A stretch of 64,000 nucleotides of DNA from Thermus thermophilus HB8 (GCF_000091545.1 NC_006461.1:867564-931563), one strand, 5' to 3'; numbered from the stretch's first letter, positions 7,359-16,617 are shown. The notes: generated by a model from the sequence alone, not told the origin. Numbers and translations: made by a program.

Positions 7359-8471
7359 TTAGAGGACCAGGGTGCCCGCCCCCACGGCGCTTAGGGTGGG
7401 GGCCTCGAGGTCCAGGCGGTGGGCCAGGACCTTCCCCTTCCTTTCCCGGAGGAGGGGGAGGAGGCTTGCCACCACCTCCACCCCGTCTATGCGGGTGGGG
7501 TTGGCCCCCAGGAAGGCGAGGGCGGCCTCCGGCTCCCCTTCCGCGAGCCTTTCCAGGAAGCCCAGGTCCCGCCTCCTCGCCTCCTCCGCCAGGGTGCGGG
7601 TGAGGGGGGTGTCCCCGAAGCGGGGCCCCACGTGGGAGAGGTCCACGGCGAGGACGAGAAGGCCCGGGAAGTCCCGCAGGACCACCTTCAGGGCCTCCCC
7701 GAGCTCCGGGCTTCGCCTGGCCACGAGGAGGGGGAGGACGCGGGCCTCGGGGAACCGCCCCTTCAGGAAGAAGAGGGGAAGCTCCAGGCTGTGCTCCTCC
7801 CGGAAGGCGAGGGGCGTGTTGAAGAGCTCAAAGGGAAGGAGGGCGTCTAAGGCCTGGAGGGCGGGAAGGTCCGGCAGGGCGGGGCCGAAGGGGGTCTGGA
7901 AGGGCACGGGAAGGGCGGCGGCCTTCTCCTTCAGCGGCCTGTGGGCGACCCCCACCAGGTAGATGCGCTCAGGGGGCGGGGTCTTCTCCAGGGCGGCGAG
8001 GGCCGCCCCGTAGACCTCGGGGACGCGGGAGGGCTCCAGGTGGGGCATGAGGAGGACCCGGGCCTCCTCGCCTTCCCCCGGGTAGCTCGCCCGGAAGGCC
8101 TCGAGGAAGGCCCGGGCCTCCCGCTCGCCCTCGGGATAGGAGAGCCCGGCGAGGCGCATGGGCCGCTCCCGCTTGAGCTTTTCCTCCTCCTCTTTGAGCC
8201 TCGCCTCCACCTTCTCCGTGAGGAGGAGGCCCGCCTCCTCCAGGGCCTTCGCCAGGTCTTCCAGCTCCTTCTTCGGCACCAGGACCCCGTGGCGCTTGAA
8301 CACCTCCTCCTGCACCTCCTCCAGGGTCCTCCCCTCCATGAGGGAGAGGAGGAAAAGCCCGCCCTCGGTGAGGGCCAGGGGCTTCTCGTAGACCCCGTAG
8401 GGGTCGGAGACCAGGAAGCCCCCCTCAATGGGGGTGATCTGGGGTTCCCGAAGCCTGAGCCTCCCTTCCAC
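7359..8471 (-). CDS. MEMO-family protein with N-terminal PqqD-like domain
   Basis: The 370-residue protein has two parts. Residues 1-95 resemble a PqqD-like winged helix (LALTEGGLFLLSLMEGRTLEEV). Residues ~125-370 are the MEMO/AmmeMemoRadiSam B fold, with YLVGVAHRPLKEK, EEHSLELPLFFL and LAVDLSHVGPRFGDT supplying the His and Asp cluster of the family. MEMO proteins resemble extradiol dioxygenases in fold; bacterial members are uncharacterised and often sit beside AMMECR1 and radical SAM genes, which are absent here. The GTG start has GGAGGGG just upstream and overlaps the end of the upstream nucleotidyltransferase gene by 47 bases. Function is unknown. Confidence 0.8.
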   Translation of the reverse strand: MEGRLRLREPQITPIEGGFLVSDPYGVYEKPLALTEGGLFLLSLMEGRTLEEVQEEVFKRHGVLVPKKELEDLAKALEEAGLLLTEKVEARLKEEEEKLKRERPMRLAGLSYPEGEREARAFLEAFRASYPGEGEEARVLLMPHLEPSRVPEVYGAALAALEKTPPPERIYLVGVAHRPLKEKAAALPVPFQTPFGPALPDLPALQALDALLPFELFNTPLAFREEHSLELPLFFLKGRFPEARVLPLLVARRSPELGEALKVVLRDFPGLLVLAVDLSHVGPRFGDTPLTRTLAEEARRRDLGFLERLAEGEPEAALAFLGANPTRIDGVEVVASLLPLLRERKGKVLAHRLDLEAPTLSAVGAGTLVL

Positions 8472-9720
8472 CCCTCCAATATAGGAGAAAGGCCCGGGCC
8501 TCCTCCTTGGTCCCCACCCGGCCTTCGGCCTGGGCCTCGAGGAGGGCCTTTAGGGCCCTTCCCACCTCGGGGCCTTCTTGGAGGCCCAGAAGGGCCATCA
8601 CCTCCTCCCCGGAGAGGAGGGGCCTTTGCGGCAGGGGGTCTTTCAGGACCTCTTCGTAGCGCCCGAGCACCTCCCAGGCCTCGCGCTCCACGCCCCTCGT
8701 GGCCAGGCGGTCCGCCGCCATGAGGTAGACGAGGTCCGGGAGGAGGTCCTGGCGCCTCAGGAAGAAGCGGCGCAGGGCCTTCCTCTCCTCGGGGAGGCGG
8801 TCCATGTGGCGGCGCACCAGGCCCGCCGCCCGCTCCACCACCTCCTTGGGGAAGCGGAGCCAAAAGAGGCTTGCCCGGGCGATCTCCGCCCCCACCTCGG
8901 CGTGCCCCAGGAAGCGGAAGCGGCCCACCTCGGGGTCAAAGCGGCGGGTGAGGGGCTTGCCCACGTCGTGGAAGAGGGCGGCGAGGCGGGCCTCGAGGGG
9001 GGCCTCGGGCCAGAGCCAGAGGAGGTGGAAGACCGCGCTCAGGGTGTGGTCCCAGGCGGGAAGGTGGTGCACCCCGCCCTGATGGAGGCCCACGAGGAGG
9101 GCGAGCTCGGGGAGGTAGACCCCAAGGAGCCCCACCCTCTCCAGAAGGCGCAGGCCGAAGGCCGCCCTCGGGGAGAGGAGGAGCCGGGCAAGCTCCTCCT
9201 TGACCCTTTCCCGCGCGGGGAGGGCCTCGGGGTGGGCCTGGAGGAACCGGGCGTGGCGGCCAAGGGCCTCCCGGGTCCTCTGGGGAAGCCCGAAGCCCAA
9301 GGTGGCGGCGAGGCGGACCCCCCGGAGGCTTCGCAGGTGGTCCTGGTAGAGGTTTTCCTCCCGCACGGGGACGAGGAGGCGCCGCCTCAGGTCCTCCTCC
9401 ACCCCCTTTAGGCCGAAGACGGCGCCCCCCTTCCAGAGGAGGGCGTTCACCCGGTAGTCCCGCCGGAGGAGGTCCTCCTCCAGCCTCCCCTCCAAGGGGG
9501 TGAAGTCCAGGGTCCTTTCCCCCACCACCAGGCGGTAGTGGCCCCGCTTGGGGTCCAGGGGGAAGAGGCTTCCCCCGAGGCGCCTCTTTGCCTCCTCGGC
9601 CGCCCCTTCGGGGTCCAAGGCGGCGTAGTCCAGGTCCGTTGGCCTTCTTCCCAGGAGGAGGTCCCGCACCGCCCCGCCCACGGGGAAGGCGTCCTTGGGG
9701 GTATAAAAGGGGAAGTCCAT
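8425..9720 (-). CDS. tRNA nucleotidyltransferase/poly(A) polymerase family protein with HD domain
   Basis: A 431-residue protein starting at the ATG at 9720. Residues ~10-60 have the class II nucleotidyltransferase signature GGAVRDLLLGRRPTDLDYA with the two metal-binding Asp residues. RRDYRVNALLW near 108 and the RNA-binding helices follow, then an HD phosphohydrolase motif ALFHDVGKPLTR near 270. The arrangement fits CCA-adding or A-adding enzymes with an HD domain. CCA versus A specificity cannot be decided by eye. A longer frame upstream exists, but it runs across the start of the divergent coaE gene; the two ATG codons abut (9720 and 9721). Confidence 0.85.
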   Translation of the reverse strand: MDFPFYTPKDAFPVGGAVRDLLLGRRPTDLDYAALDPEGAAEEAKRRLGGSLFPLDPKRGHYRLVVGERTLDFTPLEGRLEEDLLRRDYRVNALLWKGGAVFGLKGVEEDLRRRLLVPVREENLYQDHLRSLRGVRLAATLGFGLPQRTREALGRHARFLQAHPEALPARERVKEELARLLLSPRAAFGLRLLERVGLLGVYLPELALLVGLHQGGVHHLPAWDHTLSAVFHLLWLWPEAPLEARLAALFHDVGKPLTRRFDPEVGRFRFLGHAEVGAEIARASLFWLRFPKEVVERAAGLVRRHMDRLPEERKALRRFFLRRQDLLPDLVYLMAADRLATRGVEREAWEVLGRYEEVLKDPLPQRPLLSGEEVMALLGLQEGPEVGRALKALLEAQAEGRVGTKEEARAFLLYWRGGREAQASGTPDHPH

Positions 9721-10332
9721 ATGGGCCACGAGGCGAAGCACCCCATTATTATCGGCATCACCGGGAACATCGGCAGCGGCAAGAGCACCGTGGCCGCCCT
9801 CCTCAGGTCCTGGGGCTACCCCGTCTTGGACCTGGACGCGCTCGCCGCCCGGGCCCGGGAGAACAAGGAGGAGGAGCTGAAGCGCCTCTTCCCCGAGGCG
9901 GTGGTGGGGGGGAGGCTGGACCGGAGGGCCCTCGCCCGGCTCGTCTTTTCCGACCCGGAGAGGCTCAAGGCCCTCGAGGCCGTGGTCCACCCGGAGGTCA
10001 GGCGGCTTCTTATGGAGGAGCTTTCCCGCCTAGAGGCCCCCCTCGTCTTTCTGGAGATCCCCCTCCTCTTTGAGAAGGGGTGGGAGGGGAGGCTCCACGG
10101 GACCCTCTTGGTGGCGGCCCCCCTGGAGGAGCGGGTGAGGCGGGTGATGGCGCGCTCGGGGCTTTCCCGGGAGGAGGTCCTGGCCCGGGAGCGGGCCCAG
10201 ATGCCCGAGGAGGAGAAGCGCAAGCGGGCGACCTGGGTCTTGGAGAACACGGGGAGCCTCGAGGACCTGGAAAGGGCCTTGAAGGCGGTCCTGGCCGAGC
10301 TCACCGGGGGGGCCAAAGGAGGGCGAGGCTGA
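9721..10332 (+). CDS. coaE: Dephospho-CoA kinase
   Basis: The 203-residue protein has the P-loop GITGNIGSGKSTVAALL (residues 11-27), then LDLDALAA, the LEAVVHPEVR CoA-domain motif near residue 85 and the LFEKGWEGRLHGTLLV segment. It phosphorylates the 3'-hydroxyl of dephospho-CoA, the last step of CoA synthesis. The ATG at 9721 immediately abuts the start codon of the divergent nucleotidyltransferase gene. A TATAAA hexamer at 9702-9707 would give a very short or absent leader. The 3' end overlaps the convergent plsY-like gene by 32 bases. coaD lies 1.2 kb downstream. Confidence 0.93.
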   Translation: MGHEAKHPIIIGITGNIGSGKSTVAALLRSWGYPVLDLDALAARARENKEEELKRLFPEAVVGGRLDRRALARLVFSDPERLKALEAVVHPEVRRLLMEELSRLEAPLVFLEIPLLFEKGWEGRLHGTLLVAAPLEERVRRVMARSGLSREEVLARERAQMPEEEKRKRATWVLENTGSLEDLERALKAVLAELTGGAKGGRG

Positions 10333-10804
10333 GGGCGAGGGCGAAGAGCAGGTGGGCTTGGCCCCCGCCGAGGAGGAGGGCGGCGAGGGGCAGGGCCAGG
10401 GCGAAGGCGAGGAGGGCGGGGTGGGCTTTGCGGCTTCCGAGGAGGAGGACGCCTGCGGGAAGGCCCGCCAGGAGGAGGAGCCTCGGGTCCACGGCGAAGA
10501 GGACGCCCAGGGGGGCGAGGAGGCTTCCCGCCCGCCGGAGGCCGAGCCAGGGGCTTAAGGCGTGGGCGAAGGCCGCGGCGGCCCCCGCCGCCAGGCCCCC
10601 GGTGTAGTCCCGGGCCAGAAACTCCCCCAGGGCCACGGCGAAGACCCCCTTGGCGAAGTCCAGGAGGAGGACGAGGCCCGCGGGGACGGGGCCGAGGCGC
10701 CAAAGCGGCTCCCTCCCCGACCACGCCTTGCCCTGGAGGGCGGCGAACCAGAAGGCGAAGGGAAGGCTTCCCATGAGGTAGCCCGCAAGGAGGGCGGCGG
10801 CCAT
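10301..10804 (-). CDS. Divergent PlsY-like membrane protein (glycerol-3-phosphate acyltransferase family)
   Basis: The 167-residue protein is almost wholly hydrophobic, with about five membrane segments. It opens with LLAGYLMGSLPFAFWFA, the PlsY N-terminal signature, and keeps a LDFAKGVFAV segment matching the DxxKG motif. The two catalytic motifs of PlsY are not present: the expected GSGNxGxxN loop is replaced by GREPLWRLGPVPAG, and the GGKG loop reads RRAGSLLAP. PlsY transfers acyl from acyl-phosphate to glycerol-3-phosphate in the membrane; this copy is probably inactive in that reaction or has another role. The start at 10804 is followed closely by the divergent tRNA promoter. Confidence 0.6.
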   Translation of the reverse strand: MAAALLAGYLMGSLPFAFWFAALQGKAWSGREPLWRLGPVPAGLVLLLDFAKGVFAVALGEFLARDYTGGLAAGAAAAFAHALSPWLGLRRAGSLLAPLGVLFAVDPRLLLLAGLPAGVLLLGSRKAHPALLAFALALPLAALLLGGGQAHLLFALALSLALLWPPR

Positions 10805-10814
10805 GCCCCCATGC

Positions 10815-10843
10815 TAGACAAAAGGCGCCCTTCTGCCTATACT
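10815..10843 (+). promoter_or_regulatory. tRNA-Pro promoter
   Basis: TAGACA (10815-10820) and TATACT (10838-10843) are separated by exactly 17 bases and end 11 bases before the tRNA, an excellent sigma-A promoter. Confidence 0.8.
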
Positions 10844-10854
10844 AGAGGGCGCTG

Positions 10855-10931
10855 CGGGGAGTAGCGCAGCCCGGTAGCGCACCTCGTTCGGGACGAGGGG
10901 GTCGCTGGTTCAAATCCAGTCTCCCCGACCA
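10855..10931 (+). tRNA. tRNA-Pro, anticodon CGG
   Basis: A complete cloverleaf is visible. The acceptor stem is CGGGGAG (10855-10861) with CTCCCCG (10921-10927). The D-loop contains AGCCCGGTA. The anticodon stem CCTCG/CGAGG flanks the loop TTCGGGA (anticodon CGG, reading CCG). The T-arm is GCTGG-TTCAAAT-CCAGT, followed by discriminator A and encoded CCA (10929-10931). Confidence 0.97.
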
Positions 10932-10934
10932 AGG

Positions 10935-10958
10935 GCCGGCCCACGGGCCGGCTTCCTT
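10935..10958 (+). terminator. Terminator after tRNA-Pro
   Basis: GCCGGC (10935-10940) pairs with GCCGGC (10947-10952), extended by CC/GG, and is followed by TTCCTT. It lies 4 bases after the encoded CCA. Confidence 0.7.
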
Positions 10959-11007
10959 CTTTCGGGTGGGGTTTGCGAAGCCTCCTTGGGGCGGTAAGCT
11001 GAAGGGC

Positions 11008-12006
<999 letters not shown>

Positions 12007-12007
12007 A

Positions 12008-13507
12008 ATGCGGTCTATGTGGGCCCTTCTTTCCGTCGCGGACAAGCGGGGGATCGTGGACTTCGCCCGGGGGCTTGCGGAGCTTGGCTTCCGCCTCCTC
12101 GCCACGGGGGGGACCTACCGCGCCCTCCGCGAGGCGGGGCTTCCCGTGACCTACATCTCCGACTTCACCGGCTTTCCCGAGATCCTGGAGGGGAGGGTCA
12201 AGACCCTCCACCCCAAGGTGCACGCCGCCCTCCTCGCCCGCCCGGACCAGGAGGAGGAGCTTAAGGCCTTGGGGTTGGAGCGCATCGGGGTCTTGGCGGT
12301 GAACCTCTACCCCTTCCGGGAGACGGTGGCCCGGGGGGCCTCCTTTGCGGAGGCCCTGGAGCAGATTGACATCGGGGGCCCCGCCATGCTCCGGGCGGCG
12401 GCCAAGAACCACCAGGCGGTGCTTCCCGTGTGCGACCCCGAGGACTACCCCCGGGTCCTGGAGGCGCTCAAGGCGGGGCCCTCCCCGGACTTCCGCCAAA
12501 AGCTCGCCCGCAAGGCCTTCGCCCACACCGCCCTCTACGACGCCGCCATCGCCGAGTGGCTTTCCGGGGAGAAGTTCCCCGAGGAGAAGCTTTTGGCCCT
12601 CAGGCGGGAGGCCTCCTTGCGTTACGGGGAGAACCCCCACCAGGAGGCGGCCCTCTACCGGGTGGTGGGGGAGAGGGGGCCTCTGCTCGAGGCCCAGGTG
12701 CTTCAGGGGAAGGCCATGAGCTTCAACAACTACCTGGACGCCGAGGCCGCCTGGAACCTGGTGTCCGAGTTCGCCGAGCCCGCCTGCGTGGCCGTGAAGC
12801 ACCAGAACCCCTGCGGCGTGGCCCTGGGGGAGACCCCCCTGGAGGCCTACCGGAAGGCCTACGAGGCCGACCCCGTCTCCATCTTCGGCGGCATCGTGGC
12901 CTTCAACCGCCCCCTGGACGGCCCCACGGCGGAGGCCCTGGCGGAGGTCTTCCTGGAGGTGGTCCTCGCCCCCTCCTTTAGCCCCGAGGCCCGGGCGGTC
13001 CTCGCCAGGAAGAAGAACCTCCGCCTCCTCCAGGTGCCCTTCCCTGCCCAAGGGCCCTACCTGGACCTGAGGCGCCTCCGGGGCGGGGTGCTCCTCCAGG
13101 ACGCGGACACCGAGGACCCCGCGGAGCCCAAGGTGGTCACGGAGAGGGCCCCCACCCCGGAGGAGTGGCCCGACCTCCGCTTCGCCTGGAAGGTGGTGAA
13201 GCACGTGCGCTCCAATGCCATCGTGGTGGCCAAGGGGGGGATGACCCTGGGGATCGGGGTGGGGCAGACGAACCGCCTCGCCGCCGCCCGGCACGCCCTG
13301 GAGGCGGCCGGGGAAAGGGCCAAGGGCGCCGTCCTGGCCTCCGACGCCTTCTTCCCCTTTGACGACGTGGTCCGCCTCGCCGCCTCCTACGGCATCGCCG
13401 CCATCATCCAGCCCGGGGGGAGCGTGCGGGACCAGGACTCCATCAGGGCGGCGGAGGAGGCGGGGATCGCCATGGTCTTCACCGGCGTGCGCCACTTCCG
13501 CCACTGA
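12008..13507 (+). CDS. purH: Bifunctional AICAR formyltransferase/IMP cyclohydrolase
   Basis: The 499-residue protein has the N-terminal MGS-like IMP cyclohydrolase domain (ALLSVADKRGIVDFARGL, LLATGGTYRALREAG, GRVKTLHPKVHAALLAR; residues 5-80). The C-terminal AICAR transformylase domain shows SLRYGENPHQEAALY near 206, SFNNYLDAEAAWNLV near 238, CVAVKHQNPCGVA near 260 with the catalytic Lys-His, and a C-terminal QPGGSVRDQD motif. It carries out the last two steps of IMP synthesis. It is slightly shorter than the E. coli enzyme. Start choice is ATG 12008; ATG 12017 is also possible. Confidence 0.95.
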   Translation: MRSMWALLSVADKRGIVDFARGLAELGFRLLATGGTYRALREAGLPVTYISDFTGFPEILEGRVKTLHPKVHAALLARPDQEEELKALGLERIGVLAVNLYPFRETVARGASFAEALEQIDIGGPAMLRAAAKNHQAVLPVCDPEDYPRVLEALKAGPSPDFRQKLARKAFAHTALYDAAIAEWLSGEKFPEEKLLALRREASLRYGENPHQEAALYRVVGERGPLLEAQVLQGKAMSFNNYLDAEAAWNLVSEFAEPACVAVKHQNPCGVALGETPLEAYRKAYEADPVSIFGGIVAFNRPLDGPTAEALAEVFLEVVLAPSFSPEARAVLARKKNLRLLQVPFPAQGPYLDLRRLRGGVLLQDADTEDPAEPKVVTERAPTPEEWPDLRFAWKVVKHVRSNAIVVAKGGMTLGIGVGQTNRLAAARHALEAAGERAKGAVLASDAFFPFDDVVRLAASYGIAAIIQPGGSVRDQDSIRAAEEAGIAMVFTGVRHFRH

Positions 13508-13536
13508 GCCAGGAGCGGGCGGTTGTTTTGCCGGGG

Positions 13537-13564
13537 CCCCATGCCGGCGCAGACCGGCACGGGG
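13537..13564 (+). terminator. Hairpin between convergent purH and mnmE
   Basis: CCCCATGCCGG (13537-13547) pairs with CCGGCACGGGG (13554-13564) with one mismatch and a 6-base loop, followed by TTTACTT. It lies in the only gap between the convergent genes and could stop both. Confidence 0.7.
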
Positions 13565-13565
13565 T

Positions 13566-14864
13566 TTACTTCCCCACGCAGAAGTTCTGGAAGACCCGGG
13601 CCACCACCTCCTCCGCCACCTCCTTGCCCGTGAGGAGGGCGAGGGCCCGGGCCGCCTCCTCCAGGGCGAGGCCCATGAGGTCCTCGGGGAGGGAGAGGGC
13701 CTCCTCCAGGCGCTCCCTAGCCCGGAGGAGGGCTTCCACCTGGCGCTCGGTGAGGAGGACCTCCCCCCCCTCCCTCCCCAAAAGGGCCTCCCTTACCGCC
13801 TCCTTGAGCCGGTCCAGACCCTCTCCCGTGAGGCTGGAGACGGGGAGGAACTCCGGGTCCTCCCAGGCCGGGGGAAGGTCGCTCTTGGTGGCCACCTTCA
13901 GCGTCCTCGCCCAAGGCAGGGGGGGCGGGGCGGGCTTGGGCTGGGAGCGGTCCACCACGTAAAGGACCAGGTCGGCTTCCTCGGCGATTCCTAAGGCCCT
14001 CTCCACCCCCATCCGCTCCACGGGGTCCTCCGTCTCCCGCACCCCGGCGGTGTCCACGGCCACGAGGGGGATGCCGAAAAGCTCCAGGGGGGCCTCGAGG
14101 TAGTCCCGGGTGGTTCCGGGGATGGGGGAGACGAGGGCCCGCTCGTACCCCAAAAGGGCGTTGAGGAGGCTGCTCTTCCCGGCGTTGGGGGCCCCGATGA
14201 GGGCGAGCCTGGCCCCCTTCTGGGCCAGGCGGGAGGCCTTGGCCTGGGCGAGGAGGGCCTCCACCTCGGCGAGGACCTCCCGGATGGTCCTTTCCGCCTC
14301 CAGGGGCTCCACCCCCTCCTCGGGGTAGTCCAGGAGGGCCTGGATGTGGGCGAGGAGGTTTAGAAGCCGGTTCTCCAAGGCCTCAATCCGGCGGGAAAGG
14401 GCCCCCTCCAGCGCCCTCAGGGCCTGCCTCCGGGCAAGCTCCCCTTCCGCCTCAATGAGGGCCAAGACCGCCTCCGCCTGGGCCAGGTCCATCTTGCCGT
14501 TCAGGTAAGCGCGAAAGGTAAACTCCCCGCGCCCCGCGGGCCTTGCCCCTTCCGCCACCAGGACCTCCATCACCCGGCGGAGCACCGCGGGAGAGCCGTG
14601 GGTCTGGAACTCCACCAGGTCCTCCCCCGTGTAGGAACGGGGGGCGCGGAAGACGAGGAGGATCGCCTGGTCAATGGCCTCCCCCGTCTTAGGGTCCACC
14701 ACCTCGCCCAGGGCGAAGCGCCCGCCCTTAAGGCGCCTCGGGTCCTTACCCCGCCACACCCTTGCGGCGATCTCCAGGGCGCCCTCGCCGGAAAGCCGCA
14801 CCACCCCGATGGCCCCCTTCCCGGGGGGGGTGGCGATGGCGCAGATGGGGTCTTTAAGGTTCAC
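13566..14864 (-). CDS. mnmE: tRNA uridine-5-carboxymethylaminomethyl modification GTPase MnmE
   Basis: The 432-residue protein has the MnmE N-terminal tetrahydrofolate-binding domain (ICAIATPPGKGAIGVVRLSG), the helical domain, an inserted GTPase domain near 210-350 (GAPNAGKSSLLNALLG P-loop, PGTTRD, DTAG) and the obligatory C-terminal CxGK box (FCVGK). With MnmG it installs the cmnm5 modification on wobble U34 of tRNAs. Its ATG overlaps the hicA stop by 4 bases, so translation is coupled to an upstream toxin gene, an unusual neighbour for this enzyme. Confidence 0.96.
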   Translation of the reverse strand: MNLKDPICAIATPPGKGAIGVVRLSGEGALEIAARVWRGKDPRRLKGGRFALGEVVDPKTGEAIDQAILLVFRAPRSYTGEDLVEFQTHGSPAVLRRVMEVLVAEGARPAGRGEFTFRAYLNGKMDLAQAEAVLALIEAEGELARRQALRALEGALSRRIEALENRLLNLLAHIQALLDYPEEGVEPLEAERTIREVLAEVEALLAQAKASRLAQKGARLALIGAPNAGKSSLLNALLGYERALVSPIPGTTRDYLEAPLELFGIPLVAVDTAGVRETEDPVERMGVERALGIAEEADLVLYVVDRSQPKPAPPPLPWARTLKVATKSDLPPAWEDPEFLPVSSLTGEGLDRLKEAVREALLGREGGEVLLTERQVEALLRARERLEEALSLPEDLMGLALEEAARALALLTGKEVAEEVVARVFQNFCVGK

Positions 14865-15073
14865 GCCCGGCGAAACTCCTCTTCGGTGATCCCCGCTTGT
14901 TTCAGAACGGTCTTAAAAAGACCCCAAGGTATCTCGCCGGAGTGCAGGGGCAGCACCACCTTTCGGCCGTCCGGGTGCACGTAGACCCGGTGTCCCCCTT
15001 TGCCCCGACGGGGGAGCGGCTTGAAACCTAGCCGCTCAAGCTTCCGGGCCACCTCGGAGGTCTTAGGCGGCAT
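14861..15073 (-). CDS. hicA: HicA-family mRNA interferase toxin
   Basis: The 70-residue protein fits the HicA/YcfA dsRBD-like fold: EVARKLERLGFKPLPRRG, then GGHRVYVHPDGRKVVLPLH carrying the conserved His near residue 28, and a C-terminal helix IPWGLFKTVLKQAGITEEEF. HicA toxins cut mRNA independently of ribosomes and are neutralised by HicB. Here hicB comes first and overlaps hicA by 11 bases, the reverse of the common hicA-hicB order. The stop overlaps the mnmE start codon. Confidence 0.85.
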   Translation of the reverse strand: MPPKTSEVARKLERLGFKPLPRRGKGGHRVYVHPDGRKVVLPLHSGEIPWGLFKTVLKQAGITEEEFRRA

Positions 15074-15293
15074 CCAGGGAAATCTGGGCCACGGTCACAT
15101 CGGGAGGCGGGGCCTCCCCCAAGGCTTCCAAGGCCTCTAAGGCGGCTTCCAAGGCGTCCTTGGCGTTTTCCAGGGCCTCTTCCGGGGAGTGGCCGAAGGT
15201 GGCGCACCAGGGCAGGGCGGGCACCTCAGCAAGCCACACCCCTGGGGTCTCCGGGTCGGGGCGTAAGACGACGGTGTAGCGCATCCCTTTCAT
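15063..15293 (-). CDS. hicB: HicB-family antitoxin
   Basis: A 76-residue protein with the HicB partial RNase H fold: YTVVLRPDPETPGVWLAEVPALPWCATFGHSPEEALENA. The C-terminal DNA-binding domain of longer HicB proteins is missing; only a short tail follows, so autoregulation through this protein alone is doubtful. The ATG is one base after the hemL stop, so the pair seems inserted between hemL and mnmE within one transcript. ATG 15284 is an alternative start. Confidence 0.8.
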   Translation of the reverse strand: MKGMRYTVVLRPDPETPGVWLAEVPALPWCATFGHSPEEALENAKDALEAALEALEALGEAPPPDVTVAQISLDAA

Positions 15294-15294
15294 T

Positions 15295-16569
15295 CTACAA
15301 GGCCTTCCTCAGGGCCTCGAGGGTCTTTTCCACGTCCTCCTCCCTGTGGGCCACGGAGAGGAAGGCCGCCTCAAAGTTGGAGGGAGGCCAGTAAATACCC
15401 CGGTCCAAGAGGCCGTGGAAGAAGCGCTTGAAGAGCTCCGTGTCCGTGCGCCTGGCGTCCTGGAAGGTGACCACGGGGCCTTCCGTGAAGAAGACGGTGA
15501 TCATGGAGCCCACCCGGTTCACCGTGTGGGGAAGCCCCTTCTCCTTGAGAACCTCCTTCAGGCCCGCCTCCAGCCTGGCCCCCAGGTCCTCTAGGTAAGC
15601 GTAGTAGCCGGGGTTCTCCTCCAAGAGCTCCAGGGTGGCGAGCCCCGCCGCCATGGCCAAGGGGTTCCCGGAAAGCGTCCCCGCCTGGTAGACGGGGCCC
15701 AGGGGGGCCACCTTCTCCATGATCTCCCGCCTCCCCGCGTAGGCCGCGGCGGGAAGCCCCCCGCCCAGGATCTTCCCCAGGGTGACGAGGTCGGGCTTAA
15801 GGCCGAGAAGCTCCGTGGCCCCGCCGAAGGCCAGGCGGAAGCCCGTCATCACCTCGTCGGCGATGAGGAGGACCCCGTAGGCCTTGGCCTCGTGGAGGGC
15901 CTTAAGGAAGTCCTCCGTGGGGACCAGGACCCCGGCGTTGCCGACCACGGGCTCAAAGATGATGGCGGCGATCTCCTCTCCCCGCCGCTTCAGCACCTCC
16001 CGCAGGCCCTCGGGGTCGTTGTACTCCAGGACCAGGGTGAGCTTGGCGTATTCCTCGGGCACCCCGGCGGAGGAGGGGACGCCCAGGGTGAGGGCCCCTG
16101 AGCCCGCCTCCACCAGGAGGCCGTCCGCGTGGCCGTGGTAGTTCCCCCGGAACTTGACGATGTAGGGCCTTCCCGTATACCCCCGGGCGAGGCGGAGGGC
16201 CGACATGGTGGCCTCGGTCCCCGAGTTCACGAAGCGCACCAGGTCCACAAAGGGGTAGGCCCGCTTGACCTTCTTCGCCAGGGCCACCTCCAGAGGGCTT
16301 GGCGCCCCGAAGGTGAGGCCCCTTTCCAAGGTCTCCCGCACCCGGGCGAGGACCTTGGGGTGGGCGTGGCCCAGGATCAAGGGCCCCCAGCTCATCACGT
16401 AGTCCAGGTAGCGGTTCCCGTCCGCGTCCCAGACGTAGGCCCCTTCGCCCCGCACCAGGAAGGGGGGGGTGCCGCCCACGGCCTTGAAGGCCCTGACCGG
16501 GCTACTCACCCCGCCCGGGATGTGCCGCTTCGCCTCCTGGAAGTAGGCCTCGGAGATGGGCCGCTCCAT
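15295..16569 (-). CDS. hemL: Glutamate-1-semialdehyde 2,1-aminomutase
   Basis: The 424-residue protein carries the GSAM landmarks: HIPGGVSSPVRAFKAVGGTP near residue 15, FVNSGTEATMSALRLARGYT near 118, RGNYHGHADGLLV, IADEVMTGFR near 237 and the Schiff-base Lys in TLGKILGGGLPAAAYAG near 264. It makes 5-aminolevulinate for haem by the C5 pathway. ATG 16569 is preferred because GGGGGG lies just before it; an upstream in-frame GTG at 16578 lacks a ribosome-binding site. hicB follows one base after the stop. Confidence 0.95.
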   Translation of the reverse strand: MERPISEAYFQEAKRHIPGGVSSPVRAFKAVGGTPPFLVRGEGAYVWDADGNRYLDYVMSWGPLILGHAHPKVLARVRETLERGLTFGAPSPLEVALAKKVKRAYPFVDLVRFVNSGTEATMSALRLARGYTGRPYIVKFRGNYHGHADGLLVEAGSGALTLGVPSSAGVPEEYAKLTLVLEYNDPEGLREVLKRRGEEIAAIIFEPVVGNAGVLVPTEDFLKALHEAKAYGVLLIADEVMTGFRLAFGGATELLGLKPDLVTLGKILGGGLPAAAYAGRREIMEKVAPLGPVYQAGTLSGNPLAMAAGLATLELLEENPGYYAYLEDLGARLEAGLKEVLKEKGLPHTVNRVGSMITVFFTEGPVVTFQDARRTDTELFKRFFHGLLDRGIYWPPSNFEAAFLSVAHREEDVEKTLEALRKAL

Positions 16570-16617
16570 GCCCCCCACTCTAGCGGCTTTCCCCCGGGAA
16601 AGGGTAGCCTTGGAGGG

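Noticed and set aside
4161..8000. cas genes next to the CRISPR array
   Set aside because: All frames around the array were considered; only the IS transposase and the MEMO-family gene are present.
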